A DNA stretch of 13,164 nucleotides. Source: SXRF01 sp039808985 (lineage in GTDB: Bacteria; Pseudomonadota; Alphaproteobacteria; Rickettsiales; SXRF01). The DNA is taken from contig JBDHUC010000044.1 in NCBI GenBank assembly GCA_039808985.1, positions 1 to 13,164 on the forward strand. The letters are read 5' to 3'. Positions 1 through 6,109 of the stretch are shown here, in pieces; the first letter of the stretch is position 1, and the number at the start of each line of letters is the position of its first letter. Position numbers and translations under genes: made by a program. A model generated the notes under the pieces. That model saw only the letters and a list, made by a program, of their open reading frames with translations, was not told the origin of the DNA and searched no databases.

Positions 1-20
1 CTAGGCTCAGGACTCATTAA
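1..20. repeat. Left terminal inverted repeat of the IS
   Basis: Reads ctaggctcaggactcattaa and is the exact reverse complement of 817-836. The terminal CTAG may be target sequence rather than element. The stop codon of the transposase second frame (17-19) lies inside this repeat. Confidence 0.93.
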
Positions 21-409
21 TTGAGATAGAAGATGACTGTAGCAGCGATGCAGATTGCGGAGAAGAAGGTGTGTGCGCATCGGTCGTAACGGGTTGCGAT
101 TCTGCGCCAGTCTTTGATTTTGGCGAACATATTTTCGACTTTGTGTCGTTGTTTATAGAGGATTGCATCGTAGGTGGTGAATGCCTTTCGGTTTTTCTTC
201 GGCGGGATGCAGGGCGTGATGCCGCGCTGTTTTAATCCATTACGGAACCAGTCGGCATCATATCCACGGTCACCCAGCATCTCACATGCATCTGGCAATG
301 CAGGTAGCAGTGCGGCAGCCCCTTTGTAATCGCTGGTCTGCCCTGCGGTAAGCAGCAAGCGCACGGGCTTTCCATGACCGTCACATACGGCATGGAGCTT
401 GGAGTTCAA
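17..409 (-). CDS. IS5-family transposase, OrfB (catalytic C-terminal part)
   Basis: This is the -1 frame continuation of OrfA. It carries the second catalytic aspartate in LGDRGYDADWF and the catalytic glutamate in a KVENMFAKIKDWRRIATRYDR-type block (K/R-x-V/I-E-x7-K/R signature). No credible independent start is present: the frame opens at a TTG directly after the OrfA stop. On the transposase strand the bases AAAGGGG (418 down to 412) form an A_AAG_GGG heptamer in the OrfA frame, the canonical X_XXY_YYZ shape for -1 slippage. Slippage joins OrfA to OrfB as ...GERKGG-LNSKLHA.... The fused product would be about 250 residues, normal for the group. No premature stop is seen in either part. Confidence 0.88.
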   Translation of the reverse strand: MNSKLHAVCDGHGKPVRLLLTAGQTSDYKGAAALLPALPDACEMLGDRGYDADWFRNGLKQRGITPCIPPKKNRKAFTTYDAILYKQRHKVENMFAKIKDWRRIATRYDRCAHTFFSAICIAATVIFYLN

Positions 410-771
410 GCCCCCTTTCGTTCGCCCGATGCAACGCTCAGCAGCCCTTTTTTATGCAGGCTTGCCGCGGTACGATGTGCTTTCAGATGCGTTGCATCAA
501 TCATCAGGCGGTCGGTTTTATTGCTCTTCGCCAGCTCCTCGAAAATGTGGTTGAACACACCCATGCGGCTCCAGCGCACGAAGCGGTTGTAGAGCGTTTT
601 GTGTGGACCATATTCGCGTGGCGCATCTTTCCATTGCAAGCCGTGTTTTATGACGTAAATAATCCCGCTGATAACGCGCCGATCATCCACACGCGCAACA
701 CCGTGTGAGCGCGGAAAATACGGCTTGATGCGCGAAAATTGCGAATCCGAAAGTAGATAGGTGTTTGGCAT
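406..771 (-). CDS. IS5-family transposase, OrfA (N-terminal part)
   Basis: This frame encodes the DUF4096-like DNA-binding N-terminus of an IS5-group transposase and the start of the DDE catalytic domain. I place the start at the ATG at 769-771 (MPNTYLLSDSQF), because AGGAGG lies about seven bases upstream. A longer in-frame reading to a TTG at 789 would put that Shine-Dalgarno inside the gene. The first catalytic aspartate is in the motif MIDATHLKAH. The frame ends with TGA at 406-408, just after the slippery sequence, so OrfA alone would lack the second D and the E. It should be active mainly as a fusion with OrfB. The IS5/IS427 assignment rests on motif recognition. Confidence 0.9.
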   Translation of the reverse strand: MPNTYLLSDSQFSRIKPYFPRSHGVARVDDRRVISGIIYVIKHGLQWKDAPREYGPHKTLYNRFVRWSRMGVFNHIFEELAKSNKTDRLMIDATHLKAHRTAASLHKKGLLSVASGERKGA

Positions 772-816
772 AAAATATCCTCCTGCCAAAATCCATTACC
801 ACAAATTCATTAATAT

Positions 817-836
817 TTAATGAGTCCTGAGCCTAG
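817..836. repeat. Right terminal inverted repeat of the IS
   Basis: Reads ttaatgagtcctgagcctag, a perfect 20-base match to the reverse complement of 1-20. The similarity stops exactly at base 21 inward on both sides. Confidence 0.93.
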
Positions 837-1119
837 TTTCTGGTTTAAGAGTAGAAATAACTTTTTCTAAGTCATCAACTCTGTAATTAGATTTAACCAC
901 GTTATCAAACACATTTGTCAAAGAATTTGCTTCTTCATGTGATATTAATTTTTTATCCATAATATCCGAAACAATCAGCGCAACTTTACCAGACTTCTCA
1001 TCAAATCGTTTATTAAATTCTTTAAATGAATTTTCAAAGTTTTGATTAAATTGAACTGAAATTGATTGACCACTTAAGCTATCTACCACTTTTTCAAGAA
1101 AATCATTAAACCTACTCAT
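817..1119 (-). pseudogene. Unknown gene truncated at its 3' end by the IS
   Basis: I do not recognise the product. The host-derived part encodes about 94 residues rich in Lys, Asp, Asn and Phe, predicted largely helical, with no signal peptide or membrane segment. The reading frame runs into the IS right end and gains a short foreign tail (TRLRTH) before stopping at 817-819 inside the inverted repeat. The original C-terminus must lie beyond base 1 or be lost. The ATG at 1117-1119 is preferred to the ATG at 1123-1125, because the AAAGAG upstream is one base from the latter and about seven from the former. It is clearly more AT-rich than parE next to it, which suggests acquired DNA. The truncated form could still be made. 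Confidence 0.6.
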
Positions 1120-1213
1120 AGCCATACTCTTTTCATAATTAGTAAAATTTGTTCTGACTGCAATTATCCCATTAATGCCACCTGAAAAACAATCAATGTC
1201 TTATGAAGATTTT

Positions 1214-1243
1214 GTGACACTTACAATCACCATACTTTACAAT
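1214..1243 (+). promoter_or_regulatory. Candidate sigma-70-like promoter upstream of parE
   Basis: GTGACA (1214-1219) and TACAAT (1238-1243) are separated by 18 bases. Each differs from consensus at one position. They lie in an AT-rich 273-base intergenic stretch and would give a parE leader of about 150 bases. A second TACAAT at 1371-1376 has no good -35 box. Judged by eye only. Confidence 0.35.
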
Positions 1244-1398
1244 CAACAAAGGATTGATTTATATATGTATTTTATCAATAAATCGTAATTTAGCCAATAT
1301 GACCGGGTAACAAAGAAGTTGAAGAAAAAAGTTTACTTAATGACTAAATCCTTTAGTAATCTAGTCATCTTACAATCTTATCATCCTGTTATCGCCTT

Positions 1399-3372
1399 AT
1401 GTCCGACCTATTCAACTCAAAAAATAATACCGCAAATTCATCATATACAGCCGACGATATTGAAGTACTCGAAGGCCTGGAGCCAGTCCGGCGCAGGCCG
1501 GGCATGTATATCGGCGGCACCGATGAAACCGCCATGCACCATCTGGTGAATGAGATTTTTGACAATGCAATGGACGAAGCAGTTGCCGGATTTGCCAATC
1601 GCATTGAATTTGAAGTGAAGACTGACAATGTCATCGTAGTGCGTGATAACGGGCGCGGGATACCTGTCGACCCGCATCCTAAATTCCCAAAAAAATCAGC
1701 GCTTGAAGTAATCCTGACCATGCTCCATTCAGGTGGGAAGTTCGGCGGCAAGGTTTATGATACTTCCGGCGGTCTGCATGGTGTTGGTATATCGGTGGTG
1801 AATGCGCTGTCAGACTATCTTGAAGTTGAAGTGGTGCGCGATAAAACAGTTTACCGCCAGTCATACAGCCGTGGCGAGCCAACCAGCAAATTAAAGGAGA
1901 TCGGTCAGGATCCGAAAGGACGCGGGACAACAGTCGCTTTCCGCCCCGATAATGAAATATTCGGCAAGGCTAAATTCAAACCGGAAAAACTTTATAAACT
2001 TGCGCGCTCGAAGGGCTATCTTTTCCGTGGGGTGGAAATACGCTGGAAATGCGACCCGTCACTCCTTGCCGAAAGCAGCGAGATTCCGGCGGAAGATACC
2101 ATACATTTCCCAAATGGCCTGAGCGATTTTCTCGCGCAGCAATTGGAAGGCCGCGCCAGCGTAACTTCACAGCCTTTCTGCGGCGAAGCGGAACTTTCCG
2201 GCAAAATGGGCAGGATCGAATGGGCGATTGACTGGCCGCAGGACGAAGAGCCATACATAAGCACTTATTGCAATACTATACCAACACCCGATGGCGGAAC
2301 GCATGAATCCGGCCTGCGCTCGGCTATAAACAAGGGTATCCGCGCTTATGGCGAACTCACCAATAACAAGAAAATAGTTCAGGCGCAGGGTGAGGACATA
2401 CTTGGCGGCGCGGTGATTGTTCTTTCGCTCTTCATACGTGACCCGCAATTCCAGGGCCAGACAAAAAACCGCCTGGTAAGCGCGGAAGCGGCCAAGCTGG
2501 TGGAAAATGCGATGCGCGACCATTTCGACCATTATTTAAGCGGCGACCCGGAAAATTCTAACCGCCTGACCGCCCTTATAATAGCCCGTATGGAAGAACG
2601 CCTGCGCCGCAAATCGGAAAAAGAAGTCAGCCGCAAGGCAGTTACCACCCGCCTGCGCCTGCCGGGAAAACTCGCCGATTGCTCGCGTTCAACCAATAAA
2701 GGCACAGAGATTTTCATCGTAGAAGGTGATTCGGCAGGCGGCAGCGCGAAACAGGCACGCAACCGCGAAACTCAGGCGATTCTGCCGTTGCGTGGCAAGA
2801 TACTCAACGTTGCCAGCGCCAGCATTGATAAAATCAAGGCCAACCAGGAGCTTTCAGACCTGGTGCTTGCTCTTGGCTGTGGCAGCGGCGCGCATTATTC
2901 GCCTGATGCCCTGCGCTACGAAAAAGTTATTATCATGACTGACGCTGACGTGGACGGGGCGCATATTGCCTCGCTGCTTATGACATTTTTCTATCAGGAA
3001 ATGCCGCAGATAATTAACGGTGGGCATTTATTCCTCGCCCGTCCTCCGCTTTACCGCATAACCATCCATAACCAGACCTATTACGCGCAGGATGAAAAAG
3101 AGCGTGACCAGATAATCGCCAAACATGCCAAGGCTAACTCCAAGGTCGAAGTCGGCAGGTTTAAAGGGCTTGGGGAAATGACCCCGCCGCAGCTTAAAGA
3201 AACCACGATGAACCCGGAACATCGCATATTGCTCAAGGTTATGATCGAGGAAGACGATATCGGGCAGACCAGCGAACGCGTGGAGCAGCTTATGGGCCGC
3301 AAGCCAGAGCATCGCTTCACCTTTATCCAGGAACAGACCCGCGAGAGGATATTCGAGGGGTTGGATGTGTAG
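1399..3372 (+). CDS. parE: DNA topoisomerase IV subunit B (ParE)
   Basis: ParE is the ATPase subunit of topoisomerase IV, which with ParC decatenates daughter chromosomes in the cytoplasm. The GHKL ATPase core shows the N-box E52/N56 (in HLVNEIFDNAMDEA), the DNGRG box at 83-87, the GGLHGVG lid at 124-130 and the QTK loop at 354-356. The TOPRIM domain follows with EGDSAGG (442-448) and DADVDG (515-520). The C-terminal end has GRFKGLGEM. At 657 residues without the large TOPRIM insertion of many GyrB proteins, and with the block LRGKILNVASASIDKIKANQ, ParE fits better than GyrB. No Shine-Dalgarno precedes the ATG; the start is kept because the N-terminus (MSDLF..., then DDIEVLEGLEPVRRRPGMYIGG) matches the family. 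It stands alone, and its GC content is far higher than that of the interrupted gene to its left. Confidence 0.96.
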   Translation: MSDLFNSKNNTANSSYTADDIEVLEGLEPVRRRPGMYIGGTDETAMHHLVNEIFDNAMDEAVAGFANRIEFEVKTDNVIVVRDNGRGIPVDPHPKFPKKSALEVILTMLHSGGKFGGKVYDTSGGLHGVGISVVNALSDYLEVEVVRDKTVYRQSYSRGEPTSKLKEIGQDPKGRGTTVAFRPDNEIFGKAKFKPEKLYKLARSKGYLFRGVEIRWKCDPSLLAESSEIPAEDTIHFPNGLSDFLAQQLEGRASVTSQPFCGEAELSGKMGRIEWAIDWPQDEEPYISTYCNTIPTPDGGTHESGLRSAINKGIRAYGELTNNKKIVQAQGEDILGGAVIVLSLFIRDPQFQGQTKNRLVSAEAAKLVENAMRDHFDHYLSGDPENSNRLTALIIARMEERLRRKSEKEVSRKAVTTRLRLPGKLADCSRSTNKGTEIFIVEGDSAGGSAKQARNRETQAILPLRGKILNVASASIDKIKANQELSDLVLALGCGSGAHYSPDALRYEKVIIMTDADVDGAHIASLLMTFFYQEMPQIINGGHLFLARPPLYRITIHNQTYYAQDEKERDQIIAKHAKANSKVEVGRFKGLGEMTPPQLKETTMNPEHRILLKVMIEEDDIGQTSERVEQLMGRKPEHRFTFIQEQTRERIFEGLDV

Positions 3373-3472
3373 GCAATTGAATTAAAACTGATGGGGAACA
3401 TATGCAAAAATGGATCTGCCACGAATATCACATGGTTAACCGGTAATTTTTAACAACAACATTGGGGAAGTT

Positions 3473-4168
3473 ATGAATAAAAAAATCTTTGCTGAATTAT
3501 TTGGAACATTCTGGCTGGTTCTTGGAGGTTGTGGCAGCGCTGTTATTTCTGCGGCCTTTCCTGAGCTTGGAATCGGGCTGCTAGGGGTTGCCCTGGCGTT
3601 CGGGCTGACAGTCCTGACTATGGCTTATAGCGTTGGACACATATCAGGCGGACATTTCAACCCTGCGGTTTCCATAGGACTTGCGGCAGCCGGAAGGCTT
3701 CCGGCAAAAAATCTATTGCCTTACATTTTATCGCAAGTGATAGGAGCGATTCTTGCTGGTTTTGTGCTATATTGCATATTACAGGGGAAAGCCGGTTTTA
3801 TTTCCACAGGCAATTTTGCCGCTAATGGTTATGGTGAACATTCTCCCTCTGGTTTTTCGCTATCTTCCGCATTTATAACTGAAATTGTAATGACTGCGTT
3901 TTTTTTGATTATAATACTCGGCTCCACCAGCAAAAATTCTTCTGCCGGTTTCGCTCCAATTGCCATAGGGCTTGGCCTTACACTGATTCACCTTATTTCC
4001 ATACCCGTTACCAATACCTCAGTTAATCCAGCAAGGTCTTTGGGTGTTGCTATTTTCGCCGATGGCTGGGCTTTGCAGCAATTATGGCTGTTTATGGTTG
4101 CTCCGGTAATTGGGGCTATTGCTGGCGCCCTAAGCTGGAAGCTGCTGCTGAATGACACTAAGGATTAG
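3473..4168 (+). CDS. aqpZ: Aquaporin Z-type water channel
   Basis: A 231-residue MIP-family inner-membrane channel with six membrane spans and two half-helices. Both NPA motifs are present: NPA at 63-65 (GGHFNPAVS) and NPA at 185-187 (SVNPARS). The aromatic/arginine filter residues are F43, H173, T182 and R188, the pattern of water-selective AqpZ rather than of glycerol facilitators. The start is set by GGGGAAG immediately before the ATG. It begins 100 bases after parE with no clear terminator between, so read-through from parE is possible. Aquaporins are uncommon in strictly intracellular Rickettsia, so its presence hints at an organism that meets osmotic change; that is inference. Confidence 0.95.
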   Translation: MNKKIFAELFGTFWLVLGGCGSAVISAAFPELGIGLLGVALAFGLTVLTMAYSVGHISGGHFNPAVSIGLAAAGRLPAKNLLPYILSQVIGAILAGFVLYCILQGKAGFISTGNFAANGYGEHSPSGFSLSSAFITEIVMTAFFLIIILGSTSKNSSAGFAPIAIGLGLTLIHLISIPVTNTSVNPARSLGVAIFADGWALQQLWLFMVAPVIGAIAGALSWKLLLNDTKD

Positions 4169-4180
4169 ATACAAAGCTAC

Positions 4181-4204
4181 CCTCGCCCGTTAACATGGGC
4201 GGGG
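4181..4204 (+). terminator. GC-rich hairpin after aqpZ
   Basis: CCTCGCCC and GGGCGGGG form an 8-bp stem with one T.G pair and an 8-base loop, 12 bases after the aqpZ stop. No T-tract follows, so it is a weak or factor-assisted terminator, or only an mRNA-stabilising hairpin. Confidence 0.4.
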
Positions 4205-4232
4205 ATATTCGAAGGGCTGCATGCATAGTTAT

Positions 4233-4266
4233 TTGTATTGCAATTTGCAGCAGATTGCAATACAAT
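4233..4266 (+). promoter_or_regulatory. Toxin-antitoxin promoter inside a perfect palindromic operator
   Basis: TTGTATTGCAAT (4233-4244) and ATTGCAATACAA (4254-4265) are perfect 12-base inverted repeats separated by 9 bases. Inside them lies TTGCAA (4238-4243), then 17 bases, then TACAAT (4261-4266), a good -35/-10 pair. Transcription would start a few bases before the leader of the antitoxin gene. A repressor bound to both arms would cover the polymerase site, matching the known autorepression of DinJ-YafQ-type operons. Direct sequence reading; binding is inferred. Confidence 0.75.
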
Positions 4267-4286
4267 AGCATTAAATGAGGTTTTTT

Positions 4287-4550
4287 ATGGCAAATTCAAC
4301 AATACAAACCCGCGTATCTCGCGAGTTAAAACAACAGGCAGAAGCTTTATTTGCGGAAATGGGACTTGGACTTTCCGATGCAATAAGGATGTTCCTGCAA
4401 CAAAGCATCAATGAAGGTGGTATTCCTTTTAAGCCGCATGCAAAAATCCCTAATTCCGAAACAATAGCCGCTATGCAGGAATTAAATAATGGTGGCGGCG
4501 AGCGTTTTGGCAGTACAAAAGAGTTGTTTGCCAGTTGGGATAAGTTATAG
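4287..4550 (+). CDS. RelB/DinJ-family antitoxin
   Basis: An 87-residue DNA-binding antitoxin that should neutralise the toxin encoded next and repress the operon with it. The N-terminal ribbon-helix-helix is visible as IQTRVSRELKQQAEALFAEMGLGLSDAIRMFLQQ, with the DinJ-typical GLGLSDAIR block. The C-terminal part after IPFKPHAKIPNSETIAAMQE resembles the toxin-wrapping region of DinJ. I choose the ATG at 4287 over the in-frame ATG at 4275, because GAGG at 4277-4280 is six bases upstream of 4287 and the family begins at this point. Its stop codon TAG shares its last G with the toxin GTG start. Confidence 0.88.
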   Translation: MANSTIQTRVSRELKQQAEALFAEMGLGLSDAIRMFLQQSINEGGIPFKPHAKIPNSETIAAMQELNNGGGERFGSTKELFASWDKL

Positions 4551-4816
4551 TGCTTTCTATACGAGAATCCAGTGCCTTTAAACGCGATATTAAACGTTTA
4601 AAGCGTGGGAATTTTGATTTATCAAAACTAGCTGCTATAATTATCAGGTTAGCTAACAAAGAAAAATTAGAAGAAAGACATTCTGACCATTTACTTTCGG
4701 GTAACTGGCGTGGTTATAGGGAATGTCATATTAAACCTGATGGGCTGCTTATTTATAGAATTGAGGGCGACGAATTGCAGCTTGCAAGAACAGGTAGTCA
4801 CTCTGAACTTTTTTAA
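4550..4816 (+). CDS. YafQ-family mRNA interferase toxin
   Basis: An 88-residue RelE-superfamily toxin of the YafQ type, expected to cut mRNA on the ribosome. Residues aligning with the E. coli YafQ catalytic set are all present: H47 (in DHLLSGNW), H60 (ECHIKPD), D64, H84 (TGSHSELF) and the C-terminal F88. The toxin therefore looks intact. The start is GTG at 4550, overlapping the antitoxin stop by one base, which implies translational coupling; no strong Shine-Dalgarno is visible. The next gene begins only 20 bases downstream, so the small membrane protein genes after it may be co-transcribed. Confidence 0.9.
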   Translation: MLSIRESSAFKRDIKRLKRGNFDLSKLAAIIIRLANKEKLEERHSDHLLSGNWRGYRECHIKPDGLLIYRIEGDELQLARTGSHSELF

Positions 4817-4836
4817 ATAATAAACGGGAGAAGAAA

Positions 4837-5208
4837 ATGGAAGAAGATAAAGACCGCAAAGGACTCACTGCAAAAATTGATAAAATATTCGATGAAGGCG
4901 ATAGGATGCGCCAAGAAAAAGGAAGCAAAACCCCTGCCCAGCAATTAAAAGAGGCAGCCGTAATCGGCGGAATAGCCCTTGCCGGCGTAGGCGGTACTGG
5001 TGTCATAATAGTTGTAGATAATTACGCTCATCCTAAGGCAACACTTAATCCTGATAAATCCATAGAAACTGTGCTTCCTGCAAACCCGGAACATATGAAA
5101 CCCACACAACAGATTATAGAAAATTTCAAAAATAAAAATGATGGGGGATTTGCTGACAAAGTTGAAGCTGGAAAACAAGACCCTAATAATAGTATGACCA
5201 GGAAATAG
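4837..5208 (+). CDS. Small single-pass membrane protein, unknown function (1)
   Basis: I do not recognise this 123-residue protein. It has a charged cytoplasmic-looking N-terminus (1-38), one Gly/Ala-rich hydrophobic segment (about 39-60) and a polar C-terminal tail containing LPANPEH (80-86) followed by T..Q.I. A GGGAG Shine-Dalgarno lies seven to eight bases before the ATG, so the gene is real. It follows the toxin gene by 20 bases and precedes a similar protein by 10 bases. The two share the layout charged N-terminus, glycine-rich membrane segment, LPxNPxH motif and basic C-terminus (TRK/KTR), which suggests an old duplication. Confidence 0.7.
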   Translation: MEEDKDRKGLTAKIDKIFDEGDRMRQEKGSKTPAQQLKEAAVIGGIALAGVGGTGVIIVVDNYAHPKATLNPDKSIETVLPANPEHMKPTQQIIENFKNKNDGGFADKVEAGKQDPNNSMTRK

Positions 5209-5218
5209 CAGGTACGAG

Positions 5219-5569
5219 ATGAGTAATAATATAATAAGCCGAGATGGGAATCTTGTAGAAGTTGATTTCGGCAAGAACGGCAGAAATAATGCGGGAAAAA
5301 AGGTAGCTGGGGCGGCAATGTCTGGTGTAGCTATGGGCGCGATAATACCTGTACTCGCAATTGGTGGCGCCACTCCCTTTTTGAATCCTGAAAGTAACGA
5401 TAAGCAAGATGGCGGCAAAGCGACCGAATCGCGGCTCCCTGAAAATCCTGCGCATTTTTCAAGCACGCCTGAGCAATTAATAAAAGGGCATGGAGAGAAA
5501 AAGCCGTGGGATGGCAGCTATGTAGGGCAGCTTTCTAGAACTGATGGTGGTCCGGTAAAAACCAGGTAA
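5219..5569 (+). CDS. Small single-pass membrane protein, unknown function (2)
   Basis: A 116-residue protein without a recognised domain. Residues 29-50 form one Gly/Ala-rich hydrophobic segment. The tail contains LPENPAH (73-79), followed by TPEQLI, and ends in VKTR. This matches the preceding gene's LPANPEHMKPTQQII at the same distance from its membrane segment, so they are probably divergent paralogues. The Shine-Dalgarno is weak (GGTACGAG), and the 10-base gap after the previous gene suggests translational coupling in one mRNA. Confidence 0.65.
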   Translation: MSNNIISRDGNLVEVDFGKNGRNNAGKKVAGAAMSGVAMGAIIPVLAIGGATPFLNPESNDKQDGGKATESRLPENPAHFSSTPEQLIKGHGEKKPWDGSYVGQLSRTDGGPVKTR

Positions 5570-5649
5570 GGTCTATACTTATAGATTCTTTGTATCTGAG
5601 TAAGCGAGTAAGGCAGCTATTTTACATAAATCCGCCTATTATCCAGCTT

Positions 5650-5943
5650 ATGAAAAAGGATAATAAGATAATTACCACAATTATAATATTACTGCTGATA
5701 CCGGTAATAGGCTTTGGCGCAATGCGCTGGACACATTTATTAGTACCTCTTTCAGATGGGGGAACAGCGACATATATTTTATATACTATTATACTTATTG
5801 CCATAGGCCTGCTTATACCTTACGGGATTATGAAACTGTTATTTCATTCAGCGCATCTAAATAATTCCGATGAAAAGGAACTCCATATAGCTGACCTTCC
5901 TAAAGACAAAGACGATGCGGAACACTCGTTAAAACATCAATAA
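5650..5943 (+). CDS. Small two-pass membrane protein, unknown function
   Basis: A 97-residue protein from the ATG at 5650 (MKKDNKII). It has hydrophobic segments at about 7-24 and 41-64 and a charged, His/Asp/Lys-rich C-terminal tail. The frame is open further upstream to a TTG at 5590. The ATG is preferred because it directly precedes a Lys-rich start and a membrane helix, although the Shine-Dalgarno is poor. It follows the two single-pass genes by about 80 bases and may end the same transcript. No family is recognised. Confidence 0.5.
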   Translation: MKKDNKIITTIIILLLIPVIGFGAMRWTHLLVPLSDGGTATYILYTIILIAIGLLIPYGIMKLLFHSAHLNNSDEKELHIADLPKDKDDAEHSLKHQ

Positions 5944-5947
5944 TATC

Positions 5948-5965
5948 CAAATAAATTATTATTTG
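5948..5965 (+). terminator. Weak AT-only hairpin after the small membrane genes
   Basis: CAAATAA and TTATTTG form a perfect 7-bp stem with a 4-base loop five bases after the stop codon. It has no GC core and no T-tract, so termination here is doubtful. Confidence 0.2.
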
Positions 5966-6021
5966 TGATTTGCCTGCTGTGCAGCGTAAAATGGGGATTT
6001 CGACCTCTATTTATAGTAATT

Positions 6022-6052
6022 ATGTATATTTTTTATACATGATGACTATAGT
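6022..6052 (+). promoter_or_regulatory. Palindromic operator candidate and -10 box before the aminopeptidase-marR operon
   Basis: ATGTATA (6022-6028) and TATACAT (6034-6040) are perfect inverted repeats around five T's. TATAGT (6047-6052) is a good -10 box, and the palindrome would cover its -35 region, which lacks a good consensus. A short AT-rich palindrome is the typical shape of MarR-family operators, and a MarR-type gene is second in this operon, so autoregulation is plausible. A second possible pair is TTGCAA (6052-6057), 16 bases, TAAAGT (6074-6079). Confidence 0.4.
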
Positions 6053-6109
6053 TGCAAATTACCTGCACACTGCTAAAGTCTGCGTTCCTCACAACCAGAC
6101 AGAGGTTTT

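Larger units (their letters stand above)
4..833 (-). mobile_element. Complete IS5-family (IS427-like) insertion sequence
   Basis: A compact element of about 830 bp bounded by perfect terminal inverted repeats and filled by a two-frame DDE transposase read on the minus strand. Both ends carry CTAG at the junction (1-4 and 833-836). With a TA target duplication (2-3 and 834-835) the element itself is 4-833; a CTAG duplication cannot be excluded because the sequence is palindromic. Insertion at a YTAR-type site with a TA duplication is known for IS427/IS711-like relatives. All parts needed for mobility look intact: both ends, both reading frames, a slippery site and the DDE residues. It has interrupted an AT-rich gene on its right side; the left flank lies outside the window. 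Confidence 0.9.

Noticed and set aside
374..708. Plus-strand open frames (374-592, 454-708) over the IS
   Set aside because: They are antisense shadows of the transposase, with no Shine-Dalgarno and no recognisable motif.
1389..3431. Many open frames on both strands over parE
   Set aside because: The parE frame is continuous and motif-rich; the others are shadows created by its GC-rich codon use.
4945..5466. 173-residue minus-strand frame opposite the two small membrane genes
   Set aside because: It reads as Cys/Ser/Leu-rich antisense sequence without a start signal. The plus-strand genes have Shine-Dalgarno sites and mutual similarity.
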